A stretch of 64,000 nucleotides of DNA from JACVRW01 sp963764665 (GTDB taxonomy: Bacteria > Actinomycetota > Thermoleophilia > Solirubrobacterales > Thermoleophilaceae): assembly GCA_963764665.1 (NCBI GenBank), contig CAVXTL010000025.1, positions 1-64,000 on the forward strand, given 5' to 3'. The stretch's first letter is position 1. Every line of letters begins with the position of its first letter. Positions 36,965 through 45,557 of this stretch are shown here, piece after piece. The position numbers were made by a program, and so were the translations under genes. The notes beneath the pieces are model-generated. The model was not told the DNA's origin and made no database searches. It saw nothing but the letters and a program-made list of their open reading frames with translations.

Positions 36965-37043
36965 GCGGGACCTGTCTCCGGCAGCGATCATCGTTCGAGC
37001 TCGCAAGCTCACTCGTCCGATAACCGCCGCCGTCGCCACCCGC
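36965..37043 (-). ncRNA. Structured RNA element, copy A, leader of the APC/RCK operon
   Basis: 79 nt, 90% identical (71/79) to copy B. Read on the minus strand it has four parts. P1 is GCGGG/CCCGC. A two-sided loop has GGCGAC on the 5' side and GGAGACAGG on the 3' side. P2 is a 14-bp stem, fully paired when three G-U pairs are counted. P3 is GAGT/GCTC with tandem G-A pairs and a CTTG tetraloop. Two GCCACCC segments at 36942-36948 and 36950-36956 can pair with GGGTGGC of P1, a possible switch just before the permease start. On the plus strand the G-U pairs become A-C mismatches, which fixes the orientation. Confidence 0.72.
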
Positions 37044-37073
37044 GCGAGGCGCGCCTCGGCTGACAAGCAAACG

Positions 37074-37100
37074 GCCCGGCGGGTCGTCGACCCGCCGGGC
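37074..37100 (-). terminator. Strong hairpin after hppA
   Basis: A perfect 12-bp stem, GCCCGGCGGGTC with GACCCGCCGGGC, around a 3-nt loop. It lies 24 bp after the hppA stop and is followed on the minus strand by a weak T-containing tail (CGTTTGCTT). It ends the rex-hppA operon and precedes copy A of the RNA element. Confidence 0.7.
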
Positions 37101-37123
37101 TTTCGCTTAGAGCGGAAAAGCGT

Positions 37124-39226
37124 CTAGACCAGGAAGGGCACGATCAGGAGCGCCACGATGTTCGCGACCTTGATCATCGGGTTGATCGCGGGGCCGGCGG
37201 TGTCCTTGTAGGGATCGCCCACCGTGTCGCCCGTGACCGAGGCTGCGTGCGCCTCGGAGCCCTTTCCGCCGTACTCGCCGTCCTCGATCAGCTTCTTGGC
37301 GTTGTCCCAGGCGCCGCCGCCCGAGGTCATCGAGACTGCGGCGAAGAAACCCACCACGATCACGCCGATCAGCAGGCCGCCCAGCGCCTGGTAGGACAGG
37401 ATGCCCACGATCACCGGGATGACGATCGGGATCAGCGCCGGGATGATCATCTCGCGCTGCGCCGACTGGGTCACGATGTCCACGGCCCGGGCGTAGTCCG
37501 GCTTCTCGGTGTGGTCCATGATCCCCGGCTTCTCCTTGAACTGCCGGCGGACCTCCTCGACCACGCCTCCGGCGGCCCGGCCCACGGCCTCGATCGCCAG
37601 GGCGGCGAACAGGTAGACCATCATGCCGCCGATCAGGAGCCCGATCAGCACCTCGGGTTGCGAGATGTCGAAGCCCTCGAGCGTCTTCCCGTCGGCCGCC
37701 GCCTCCTCGCGCAGCTCCTCGATGAAGGCTGCGAACAGCACCAGCGCCGCCAGCACGGCGGAGCCGATCGCGTATCCCTTCGTCACGGCCTTGGTGGTGT
37801 TGCCCACCGCGTCCAGCGGATCGGTCACGTTGCGCACCTCTTCGGGGAGGTCCGCCATCTCGGCGATGCCGCCGGCGTTGTCGGTGATCGGGCCGAACGC
37901 GTCGAGCGCCACGATCAGGCCGGTGAGCGACAGCTGCGCCATCACCGCGATGCCGATGCCGTAGATCCCCGCCAGCTCGTTGGCGACCAGGATGCCGAGC
38001 GCCAGCAGGATCGCCGGGGCGGCCGTGGACTGGAAGCCCTGGGCCAGGCCCTGGATGATGTTGGTGGCGTGGCCCGTCTGCGACGCCCGCGCCGTGGTGC
38101 GCACGGGGCGGAAGCGGGTGGACGTGTAGTAGTCGGTGATCACGAACAGGCCGGCCGTGATGCCCACTCCCACCAGCGTGCAGAACCAGAGGTCGAGGCC
38201 GCTCGGCGCCGAGGTTGCTCCTGCCCGCAGGAGCTCGGACACGTCGCTCTGGTAGGTGAGGTCGTCCATCAGGACGAGCGTGATCGGCAGGAAGGCGAGC
38301 GCCGCCAGGCCGCCGGACACGATCAGCCCCTGGTAGAGCGCGCGCTCCACGTTGCCGGCGGCGCTGCGCACCGCGAAGGTGCCGACGATCGACGCCAGCA
38401 GGGACACGCCGCCGAGCACCAGCGGGTACACGGCCACGGTGCCGATCTCGTTGAAGGTGAGGACTCCGAGGAGCATCACCGCAACCGCCGTCACGGCGTA
38501 GGTCTCGAAGAGGTCGGCCGCCATGCCGGCGCAGTCACCGACGTTGTCGCCCACGTTGTCGGCGATGACCGCCGGGTTGCGGGGGTCGTCCTCCGGAATG
38601 CCCGCCTCGATCTTGCCCACCAGGTCGGCGCCGACGTCGGCCGCCTTGGTGAAGATTCCGCCGCCCAGACGGGCGAACACGGAGATGAGCGAGCCGCCGA
38701 AGCCGAGGCCGACGAGGGCGTCGATCGCGTCGCGCTCCTCCGTGCCGGCCAGGATCAGGATCCCGTAGTAGCCGGCCACGCCGAGCAGGGCCAGGCCCGC
38801 CACGAGCAGGCCGGTGACCGCGCCGCCCTTGAAGGCGACCTCGAGCGCCTTGGACACTCCGCCGCGGGCCGACTCGGCCACGCGGGCGTTCGCCCGCACC
38901 GACACGTTCATGCCGATGAACCCGGCTGCGCCCGAGAAGGTGCCGCCGATCAGGAAGCCGATGGCGATCAGGATGCCCTCGGACCCCTGGGCCTCGAGGG
39001 CCACGGCCAGCACGATCGCCAGGACGACCGCGACCCCGCCGATGATCGTGTACTGGCGGCGCAGATAGGCGCTTGCGCCCTCCTGCACGGCGCGCGAGAT
39101 CCGCTGCATCTCGTCGTTTCCGGGCGAGAGAGCCAGGAGCCAGCGAGAGGTGAACACGCCGTAGACCACGGCGGCGCCCGAGCAGACGAGCGCGATAACC
39201 ACGCCCCAGTCAGTAAGGAATTCCAA
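37124..39226 (-). CDS. hppA: Membrane proton-pumping pyrophosphatase, K+-independent type
   Basis: 700 residues, about 16 membrane helices. It hydrolyses pyrophosphate to pump protons out. Substrate-binding loops are GGGIFTKAADVGADLVGKIE near 187, ADNVGDNVGDCAGMAADLFE near 217, and late SGGGAWDNAKK plus TGDTVGDPYKD. The diagnostic position after GNTT is lysine (GNTTKAVTKG), the mark of K+-independent enzymes. It starts at TTG 39226 with GGAGGA upstream and closes the glutaredoxin-rex operon. Confidence 0.95.
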   Translation of the reverse strand: MEFLTDWGVVIALVCSGAAVVYGVFTSRWLLALSPGNDEMQRISRAVQEGASAYLRRQYTIIGGVAVVLAIVLAVALEAQGSEGILIAIGFLIGGTFSGAAGFIGMNVSVRANARVAESARGGVSKALEVAFKGGAVTGLLVAGLALLGVAGYYGILILAGTEERDAIDALVGLGFGGSLISVFARLGGGIFTKAADVGADLVGKIEAGIPEDDPRNPAVIADNVGDNVGDCAGMAADLFETYAVTAVAVMLLGVLTFNEIGTVAVYPLVLGGVSLLASIVGTFAVRSAAGNVERALYQGLIVSGGLAALAFLPITLVLMDDLTYQSDVSELLRAGATSAPSGLDLWFCTLVGVGITAGLFVITDYYTSTRFRPVRTTARASQTGHATNIIQGLAQGFQSTAAPAILLALGILVANELAGIYGIGIAVMAQLSLTGLIVALDAFGPITDNAGGIAEMADLPEEVRNVTDPLDAVGNTTKAVTKGYAIGSAVLAALVLFAAFIEELREEAAADGKTLEGFDISQPEVLIGLLIGGMMVYLFAALAIEAVGRAAGGVVEEVRRQFKEKPGIMDHTEKPDYARAVDIVTQSAQREMIIPALIPIVIPVIVGILSYQALGGLLIGVIVVGFFAAVSMTSGGGAWDNAKKLIEDGEYGGKGSEAHAASVTGDTVGDPYKDTAGPAINPMIKVANIVALLIVPFLV

Positions 39227-39268
39227 AAGGGTGTCCTCCGTCTAAATCAATGGGCGGGCGGCGCCGCG

Positions 39269-40060
39269 CTAGTGGTGAACGATCGCGTTTTCCAGCGCCG
39301 AAGCGCATGCGTCGTCCGGCTGTGGCCCGATCTTCGGCACCGCCCGGAACAAGAGCGCGCGCAGTCTATCGAGGTTCCGGGCGAATACCGCCACCGCCGC
39401 CTCGGTGGACACCGGCTCGACGTCCGGCATCGCCTCCAGGCCCGCGTCGTAGTCGGTCACGAGCGACACGTTCGCGTAGCAGAGCCCGAGCTCGCGGGCG
39501 AGCCAGCATTCGGGGTACTGGGTCATGTTGACCACGTCCCAGCCGTTGGCCGCGAACCAGCGCGACTCGGCCCGGGTGGAGAAGCGCGGACCCTGGATCA
39601 CCACCACCGTGCCGCCCTCCACCGCCTCGATCCCCTCCTCGCGAGCGGACTCGAGGAGAACGCCGCTCAGGTCGCGGCAGTAGGGCTCGGCCGCCGACAC
39701 GTGGGTGGTCTGGGGCCCGTCGTAGAAGGTGTCTTCGCGGGCGGAGGTGCGGTCCACGAACTGGTCGCACACGACGAAGGTGCCGGGGCTCAGCTCGGGC
39801 TTCAGGGAGCCACAGGCCGAGGGCCCGAGGATCCGCCTGACTCCGATCTGGCGCATCGCCCAGACGTTCGCCCGGTAGTTGATGCGGTGGGGCGGCAGCG
39901 AGTGGTCGTCCCCGTGTCGGGGCATGAACGCCACCCGGACGCCCTCGATCTCGCCCAACCGGACGCGGGCGGAGGGCGGCCCGTACGGCGTGTCCACGGC
40001 CACCTCCTCCACGTCGTCGAGGAAGCGGTAGAAGCCGGAACCGCCGAAGATCCCGATCAC
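39269..40060 (-). CDS. mtnP: S-methyl-5'-thioadenosine phosphorylase family
   Basis: 263 residues of the PNP/MTAP phosphorylase family: IGIFGGSGFYRFLDD, MPRHGDDHSLPPHRINYRAN (phosphate site), GPSACGSLKPELSPGTFVVC, and the purine/ribose motif VVNMTQYPECWLARELGLCY. It splits methylthioadenosine into adenine and methylthioribose-1-phosphate. Some relatives prefer inosine or guanosine, so specificity needs assay. It starts at GTG 40060, 10 bp after the DUF1844 gene. Confidence 0.9.
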   Translation of the reverse strand: MIGIFGGSGFYRFLDDVEEVAVDTPYGPPSARVRLGEIEGVRVAFMPRHGDDHSLPPHRINYRANVWAMRQIGVRRILGPSACGSLKPELSPGTFVVCDQFVDRTSAREDTFYDGPQTTHVSAAEPYCRDLSGVLLESAREEGIEAVEGGTVVVIQGPRFSTRAESRWFAANGWDVVNMTQYPECWLARELGLCYANVSLVTDYDAGLEAMPDVEPVSTEAAVAVFARNLDRLRALLFRAVPKIGPQPDDACASALENAIVHH

Positions 40061-40070
40061 ACCGATGCCA

Positions 40071-40379
40071 TCACGGCTTTGGGTCGGCGTCGCCCGGGGT
40101 CCAGATCTTGGCCCGGGCCTTGGCGCGCTCGTCGCTCTCCTTGACGTAGAGCATCTGAAGCTGCGAGAGCGCGTCCTTGACGGGCGCGACCTCCTCCTCG
40201 GGACACAGCGGGATCAGGGCGCGGACCGCCTCGATCGCCTTGTGGGCCTGCTCCCTGTCCTTCTCCTCCGGCACCGTGAGCCGGCGTCCTGCGAGGTTGA
40301 TCAGCGTGACGACGGTCTGGAGGAGCACGTCGTCGACCTTCAGCTGTCGCAGCGCCTCGCGGATCTGCTCCTCGTCCAT
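40071..40379 (-). CDS. DUF1844 family protein
   Basis: 102 residues from ATG 40379. The conserved core LKVDDVLLQTVVTLINLAGRR and the terminal KDALSQLQMLYVKE are the DUF1844 signature. Members are small helical cytoplasmic proteins often found near infC or metabolic genes; their function is not established. It is flanked by ybdK and mtnP in one operon. Confidence 0.85.
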   Translation of the reverse strand: MDEEQIREALRQLKVDDVLLQTVVTLINLAGRRLTVPEEKDREQAHKAIEAVRALIPLCPEEEVAPVKDALSQLQMLYVKESDERAKARAKIWTPGDADPKP

Positions 40380-40408
40380 CGGTGGCTGCCGGCTCTCGCC
40401 CTGCTCGC

Positions 40409-41554
40409 TCAGCGGGCCACCCCCTGGGCCGCGTAGGTGCGCTGCGTCTCGGCCACCTCGGCGGCGTAGACCTGCTCGATGGAAGCGCCCGCCTCGAGCG
40501 CCCGGCGCTGGCGCTGGGCCCCGCTCTCCGGCGGCAGCGCCAGGTCGATGCCCAGGGCAGCGCGAGCCGGCGCGGTCCAGGCGAGCAGGCGGTCGCCGAT
40601 AGCGGCAGCCGGGAACTCCTCGCCGCGCTCGAGGTCGATCAGCTTGCCGTCGAGGCCGTAGCGGATGGCCCGCCAGAAGTTCTCCTCGATGAGTCGCCCG
40701 GGCGGCGGCTCCTGGGCCACTCCCTCGTCCAGGTCGATGGCGGCCTGCGCCACGCAGGCGGTGATCAGCCCGGCCAGGGCGGTCGAGCCCTCGGCACTCG
40801 TCTGGGCGTCGCAGATGCGTACCTCCACGGTGCCGTAGGCGTGGTGCGGGCGAACGCTCCACCAGAGCTGGGTGTGCTCGACGATCGAACGTGTGCGGAC
40901 CAGGAAGTCCACGTAGTCGGAGTAGGCCCGGAAGCTCCCGAACGGCTCCGGGATGCCGCAGCGCGGGAAGCTCTTCGTGAAGATCTGGGTGCGGGCCGAA
41001 TGGAGTCCGGAGTCGCGCCCGTCGAGGAACGGCGAGTTCGACGAGAGGGCGAGCAGCTCGGGCAGCACGGGCCGCAGGCGGTCGCACACGAGCAGCGCCC
41101 GGTCGGCGCCGCGGACGCCCACGTGCACGTGCACGCTGAACGTGTTGTTCCGCCACGCCACGTACTGCAGATCGCGCTCCACGCGGTGGTAGTGCTCGGT
41201 GTCGATGATCCGCTGGTCCTGCCAGGGGCTCCACGGATGCGTGCCGGTGGCGGCCAGCAGCGCGCCACGGTCCGCCGCGAGCCTGAACAGCCGCGAGCGC
41301 GCCTCGCGCTGCCGGGCCACGGCGTCCGCCAGGTCCTCCCCGCGCCCGGAGCGGATCTCGATCTCCGACTGGATCAGCTCCCCGGCCACGGCATCCGACA
41401 GCACGTCGTCGTCGGCCGCCGCCTCCTGCAGGTCGGCGAAGCGCTGATCCAGTGTCAGCGTCTCCGGATCGAGGATCGCGAACTCCTCCTCGATACCGAC
41501 GGTGAAGTCCGTGGAGGCTTCGAACACCTCCCTGACGTGGCCCATGTCCAGCAC
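40409..41554 (-). CDS. YbdK-type carboxylate-amine/glutamate-cysteine ligase
   Basis: 381 residues of the GCS2 family. FTVGIEEEFAILDPET carries the metal/ATP Glu triad, and THPWSPWQDQRIIDTEHYHRV and NTFSVHVHVGV follow. The late GTVEVRICDAQTS is characteristic. The E. coli relative has weak glutamate-cysteine ligase activity; actinobacterial homologues are sometimes EgtA-like. Start GTG 41554, or ATG at 41545. It lies 13 bp after rex, which supports a redox or thiol role. Confidence 0.88.
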   Translation of the reverse strand: MLDMGHVREVFEASTDFTVGIEEEFAILDPETLTLDQRFADLQEAAADDDVLSDAVAGELIQSEIEIRSGRGEDLADAVARQREARSRLFRLAADRGALLAATGTHPWSPWQDQRIIDTEHYHRVERDLQYVAWRNNTFSVHVHVGVRGADRALLVCDRLRPVLPELLALSSNSPFLDGRDSGLHSARTQIFTKSFPRCGIPEPFGSFRAYSDYVDFLVRTRSIVEHTQLWWSVRPHHAYGTVEVRICDAQTSAEGSTALAGLITACVAQAAIDLDEGVAQEPPPGRLIEENFWRAIRYGLDGKLIDLERGEEFPAAAIGDRLLAWTAPARAALGIDLALPPESGAQRQRRALEAGASIEQVYAAEVAETQRTYAAQGVAR

Positions 41555-41567
41555 GCTGGTGGGGTCC

Positions 41568-42260
41568 TCAGGTCAGATAGAAGTACAGCGCGTAGAGCAG
41601 GTCCACCGCCGGGCTCGAGGTGTGCACAGTCACCTCGGGCGGTACCTGCAGGAGGGCCTCGGAGTAGTTGAAGATGACCTTCACCCCGGCTTCCACCAGG
41701 TCGTCGGCCACCGACTGGGCGGCTTTGGTGGGCACGGCCAGCACGCCTACCACCACGTCCTCGTCGCGAACCACGCGCTCGAGGTCGGCGTAGGGCCTCA
41801 CCGTGAGGGCCTCCCCCACCTTCTCGCCGACCTTGCCGGGATCGGTGTCGAACAGCGCCACCACGCGGAACCCGTGGTCGGCGAAGATGTCCGAGCCGGC
41901 GATGGCCTGGCCGAGGTTGCCCGCGCCGAACAGCGCGATGTTGTGCTTGCCGGTGGTGCGCAGGATCTTGCGGATCTGCGACACCAGCGAGTCGACGTTG
42001 TAGCCCACCCCGCGCTTGCCGAACTTGCCGAACCCGGACAGGTCCCGGCGAATCTGGGTGGAGTTGACGTGCGTGTAGTCGGCGAGCTCCTGGGAGGAGA
42101 TCGTCTCGCGGCCCATCTTCTTGGCCTGGATCAGCACCTGCAGATAGCGGGAGAGCCGGGCCGCCACACCCAGCGAGAGCCGTTCGGAGCCGTCCTGCTC
42201 GGCGTCCGGCCTCACCGGCTGTAGGCCGACAGCGCCTCCCGTGGGCTCGTCGTACCTCAC
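41568..42260 (-). CDS. rex: Redox-sensing transcriptional repressor Rex
   Basis: 230 residues. The winged helix ISSQELADYTHVNSTQIRRDL with SGFGKFGKRGVGYNV is followed by the Rossmann NADH-binding domain (HNIALFGAGNLGQAIAG) and the swapped C-terminal helix. Rex reports the NADH/NAD+ ratio and represses respiratory and fermentative genes. GTG 42260 overlaps the glutaredoxin stop. I saw no clear Rex operator (TTGTGAA-type palindrome) within the short upstream region. Confidence 0.95.
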   Translation of the reverse strand: MRYDEPTGGAVGLQPVRPDAEQDGSERLSLGVAARLSRYLQVLIQAKKMGRETISSQELADYTHVNSTQIRRDLSGFGKFGKRGVGYNVDSLVSQIRKILRTTGKHNIALFGAGNLGQAIAGSDIFADHGFRVVALFDTDPGKVGEKVGEALTVRPYADLERVVRDEDVVVGVLAVPTKAAQSVADDLVEAGVKVIFNYSEALLQVPPEVTVHTSSPAVDLLYALYFYLT

Positions 42261-42511
42261 GCGTCCACTCTAGCGAGCCGCTGGTCCAGGGCGTCCGCGT
42301 CCACGAAGTACTCGAAGACCTCCTCCCCGTCCAGCGTGACCACCGGAATCCGCTCCCCGTAGCGGCGGTGGAGCTCCGGATCGATGGACACGTCCACCTC
42401 CTCGAGCTCGAACGGGCGCCTGGCCGCGACGGAGCGCACGGCGGCCCGCGCGTCGTCGCAGAGATGGCAGCCGGGCTTGCCGTAGAGCACCACGCGCGTC
42501 ACGGCTCTCAT
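42257..42511 (-). CDS. Glutaredoxin-family protein
   Basis: 84 residues with the thioredoxin fold and active site CHLC (GKPGCHLCDDA), plus the cis-proline region IPVVTLDGEEVFEYFVD. It belongs to the small glutaredoxin/DUF836-like group found next to rex in actinobacteria. It is translationally coupled to rex (4-bp overlap) and divergent from the antiporter gene across only 26 bp. Confidence 0.88.
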   Translation of the reverse strand: MRAVTRVVLYGKPGCHLCDDARAAVRSVAARRPFELEEVDVSIDPELHRRYGERIPVVTLDGEEVFEYFVDADALDQRLARVDA

Positions 42512-42537
42512 TCTGGCGGGGCTGCGAATCTTGCGGC

Positions 42538-44121
42538 GTGGAGCACCTCGAGCTGCTCATCTTCGGGATCCTCCTGGCCATCCCCGCGCTGGCCGTGCTG
42601 GCCGGCAAGGTGGGGGTCCCGTACCCCGTCACCCTCGTCGTCGGCGGCGCGATCATCGGGTTCGTCCCCGGCGTGCCCGAGGTGGAGCTCGACCCGGATC
42701 TCGTGCTCCTGATCTTCCTGCCGCCGCTGCTGTACGGCGCCGCCTTCTTCACGTCGCTGCGGGACCTGCGCGACAACGCCCGCCCGATCGCGCTGCTCTC
42801 CGTGGGAGTGGTGTTCGCGACCATGGGGGCGGTCGCGGTCGTGGCCCATCACGTGATCGGCCTGGACTGGGCGGAGTCGTTCGTGCTCGGGGCGATCGTG
42901 TCTCCCACGGATGCGGTGGCCCCCGCCGAGATCATGCGCCGCGTGGGCGCGCCGCGGCGCCTGCTGACGGTCGTGGAGGGCGAGAACCTGACGAACGACT
43001 GGACGGCGCTGGTGCTCTACCGCGTGGCCGTGGCGGCGGTCGTGAGCGGCTCATTCTCGCTGGCGGAGGCCTCGGTCGAGTTCGTGCTCAGCGGTGTGGG
43101 CGGCCTGGCCGTGGGCCTGGCGGTGGGCCGGGTCATCCGCTGGGTGCGCTCCCAGCTGAACGACCCTCCGATCGAGATCACCATCTCGATCCTGAGCGGG
43201 TACGCCGCGTACCTGCCTGCCGAGGAGCTGGGCCTCTCGGGAGTGATCGCCGCCGTGACCATCGGCGTCTACATGGGATGGCACACGCCGGAGCTGACCA
43301 CGGCGGTCATGCGGATCCAGACCACCGCGGTGTGGGAGATCCTCATGTTCCTCCTCAACGCCATCCTGTTCCTGCTCGTGGGCCTCCAGCTGCCCACGGT
43401 GCTCGACAACATCTCGGGCCACACCACCGGCGAGCTGATCCTCTGGGGCGTGCTCGTGAGCCTGGTGGTGATCGGCGTCCGGCTCGTGTGGCAGTTCACC
43501 GTCATCTACCTGATCCGCGCCGTGGACCGGCGTCCGTCCCAGCGCGCGCGCCGCTCGACCGTGGGTCAGCGCCTCGTGGTCGGCTGGGCCGGCATGCGCG
43601 GATCCGTGTCGCTCGCGGCGGCGCTGGCGCTCCCCACGCAGATCGACACCGGAGCCCCGTTCCCGGAGCGGAACCTCCTGATCTTCCTTGCCTTCGCCGT
43701 GATCGTCGCGACGCTGGTGGGACAGGGCCTCACGCTCGGGCCGCTCATCAGGCGGCTGGGCATGCTCGGTGACGACGGCGAGCGCGAGGAGGAGTTGCGG
43801 GCGCGCCTCGAGACGTCCGCAGCCGCCCTGTCCCGCATCGACGAGCTCTCGCAGGAGGAATGGGTGCGCGACGACACCGCGGAACGGGTGAGCGGCATCT
43901 TCCGCTACCGGCAGCGGCGCTTCGGCGCCCAGGCCGACGGCGACGGCGAGGGGGAGCAGTACGAGGAACGCACCGACGCGTACCGGCGGCTGATGTACGA
44001 GCTCTTCGACGCGCAGCGCGAGGCGCTGCTCACGCTCCGGAACCAGGGCCAGATCGGCGACGAGGTGCGCCGGCGGATCGAGCGCGAGCTGGACCTGGAG
44101 GAGTCGCGGATCGAGCCCTGA
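42538..44121 (+). CDS. Na+(K+)/H+ antiporter, CPA1 (NhaP-like) family
   Basis: 527 residues. Twelve or so helices contain the CPA1 motif FVLGAIVSPTDAVAPAEIMRR (ND-type ion site region) and GENLTNDWTALVLYRVAV. A late conserved segment is VVGWAGMRGSVSLAAALALP. The final 110 residues are cytoplasmic and charged. It starts at GTG 42538, and its promoter must overlap the divergent glutaredoxin region. It exchanges monovalent cations for protons for pH and salt balance. Confidence 0.9.
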   Translation: MEHLELLIFGILLAIPALAVLAGKVGVPYPVTLVVGGAIIGFVPGVPEVELDPDLVLLIFLPPLLYGAAFFTSLRDLRDNARPIALLSVGVVFATMGAVAVVAHHVIGLDWAESFVLGAIVSPTDAVAPAEIMRRVGAPRRLLTVVEGENLTNDWTALVLYRVAVAAVVSGSFSLAEASVEFVLSGVGGLAVGLAVGRVIRWVRSQLNDPPIEITISILSGYAAYLPAEELGLSGVIAAVTIGVYMGWHTPELTTAVMRIQTTAVWEILMFLLNAILFLLVGLQLPTVLDNISGHTTGELILWGVLVSLVVIGVRLVWQFTVIYLIRAVDRRPSQRARRSTVGQRLVVGWAGMRGSVSLAAALALPTQIDTGAPFPERNLLIFLAFAVIVATLVGQGLTLGPLIRRLGMLGDDGEREEELRARLETSAAALSRIDELSQEEWVRDDTAERVSGIFRYRQRRFGAQADGDGEGEQYEERTDAYRRLMYELFDAQREALLTLRNQGQIGDEVRRRIERELDLEESRIEP

Positions 44122-44124
44122 GGC

Positions 44125-45102
44125 TCAGGCGGCGCGCGCGGACGCGTCCAGGTCCAGGTACTCCGGATACGGCAGCGGCTCGAGGAAGCGGGCCGCGCCG
44201 GCGATCATGGCCGCGTTGTCGGTGCACAGCTCGAGCGGGGGGACCCACACGTCCACTCCCAGGGCGGTCACGGCCTGGCGGAGCTCCGAGTTGGCGGCCA
44301 CCCCGCCTCCGATCGCCAGGCGCGGCACCCGCTCCCGTTCGAGCGCGCTGCGCACGCGGGCCACGAGCGCGTCCACGATCGCGCGCTGGTAGGAGGCGGC
44401 CAGATCGGCCTTCCTGCGCTCGGTCTCCTCCTCCCCCAGCTCGCGCACCCGGTACAGCAGCGAGGTCTTGAGCCCGCTGAAGCTGAAGTCGAGCTCACCC
44501 GGCGCGGACCGCGGGAATTCGAAGGCGGCCGGGTCGCCCTCCCGCGCCAGGCGGTCGATCTCCGGGCCGCCCGGGTAGCCGAGCCCGAGCAGCCGGGCGC
44601 CCTTGTCGAAGGCCTCGCCGGCGGCGTCGTCGAGCGTGCCGCCGAGCCGCTCGTAGCGGGCCGGGTCGTCCACGCGGGCGATGAACGTGTGGCCTCCGCT
44701 GGCCACCAGGCAGAGGTAGGGCGGCTCGATCGGATCGGGGAGCAGCGTGCTGGCCACCACGTGCCCGTGGAGGTGGTCAACCGGCACGAGCGGCAGGCCG
44801 CGCACCGCCGCCAGCGCCTTCGCGGAGGAGAGCCCAACCAGGAGGGCGCCGATCAGCCCGGGGGCGTGGGTGACCGCCACGCGCTCCACGTCGCCCAGCT
44901 CGAGCCCGGCGCGCTCGAGCGCGTCGGCCGTGACCGCGTCCACGAGCTCCAGGTGGCGGCGCGCGGCCAGCTCCGGGACCACGCCGCCGTAGCGCTCGTG
45001 GAGCAGCCCCTGCGAGGCGATCACGTTGGAGAGGATCTCGCCGCGGTCGGTTACGACGGCGGCGCAGGTGTCGTCGCAGCTCGTCTCGACGGCGAGGATC
45101 AA
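44125..45102 (-). CDS. tsaD: tRNA t6A synthesis protein TsaD
   Basis: 325 residues. With TsaB and TsaE it transfers the carbamoyl group of threonylcarbamoyl-AMP to A37 of ANN-decoding tRNAs. The kinase-like fold starts LILAVETSCDDTCAAVV. The metal site is in VDHLHGHVVAS, with LVASGGHTF and the late NAAMIAGAA. TTG 45102 overlaps the rimI stop as TTGA, so it is translationally coupled. It converges with the antiporter gene, 3 bp apart. Confidence 0.96.
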   Translation of the reverse strand: MILAVETSCDDTCAAVVTDRGEILSNVIASQGLLHERYGGVVPELAARRHLELVDAVTADALERAGLELGDVERVAVTHAPGLIGALLVGLSSAKALAAVRGLPLVPVDHLHGHVVASTLLPDPIEPPYLCLVASGGHTFIARVDDPARYERLGGTLDDAAGEAFDKGARLLGLGYPGGPEIDRLAREGDPAAFEFPRSAPGELDFSFSGLKTSLLYRVRELGEEETERRKADLAASYQRAIVDALVARVRSALERERVPRLAIGGGVAANSELRQAVTALGVDVWVPPLELCTDNAAMIAGAARFLEPLPYPEYLDLDASARAA

Positions 45103-45557
45103 GCGGTGGCGCGCTCCGGCGCGGTGCGCCACATGATCAGGGCGTCCTCGCTGTTGTCGTGGTAGTAGGCGCGCCGGCGGCCCGCGGCCCGGAAGCCGAA
45201 GCCCTCGTAGAGCCGGATGGCTGCGTCGTTCGACGTCCTCACCTCGAGCGTGTACTGCATGCTCGGGCGGTCGGCCAGCTCGAACAGGCGGGTGAGCAGC
45301 GACCGCGCGATCCCGCGGCGCAGCAGCTGGTCGTCCACGGCCACGTTCATCAGGTGCCAGACGGTGTCGTAGCGGGAGCAGACCACGTAGCCCATCAGCT
45401 GGTCCTCGGACACCGCGGCCAGGCAGATGCCGGACGGCTTCGAGAGCTCGAGGACGAACATGGCGAGCGACCACGGGGTGGGGAACGCGCGCCGCTCGAT
45501 CGCGATCACGTGCGGCAGGTCCGCGTAGGTGAGCCGGCGAATTTCGAGATCGTTCAT
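45099..45557 (-). CDS. rimI: Ribosomal-protein-S18-alanine N-acetyltransferase-like GNAT
   Basis: 152 residues of the GNAT fold: IRRLTYADLPHVIAIERRAF, VAVDDQLLRRGIARSLLTRL (acetyl-CoA loop), and EVRTSNDAAIRLYEGFGFRAAGRR. Placement between tsaB and tsaD is the standard context for RimI. It overlaps both neighbours by 4 bp. Confidence 0.92.
   Translation of the reverse strand: MNDLEIRRLTYADLPHVIAIERRAFPTPWSLAMFVLELSKPSGICLAAVSEDQLMGYVVCSRYDTVWHLMNVAVDDQLLRRGIARSLLTRLFELADRPSMQYTLEVRTSNDAAIRLYEGFGFRAAGRRRAYYHDNSEDALIMWRTAPERATA

Noticed and set aside
36965..37043. Known c-di-AMP (ydaO), c-di-GMP, SAM, cobalamin, glycine or mini-ykkC riboswitch
   Set aside because: The conserved blocks of those classes as I know them are absent. 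The element is shorter than ydaO and has a different core, so no known class was assigned.
37074..37100. The hairpin as an origin or attachment site
   Set aside because: A single perfect stem just after hppA is explained as its terminator. There are no integrase, att repeats or iterons nearby.
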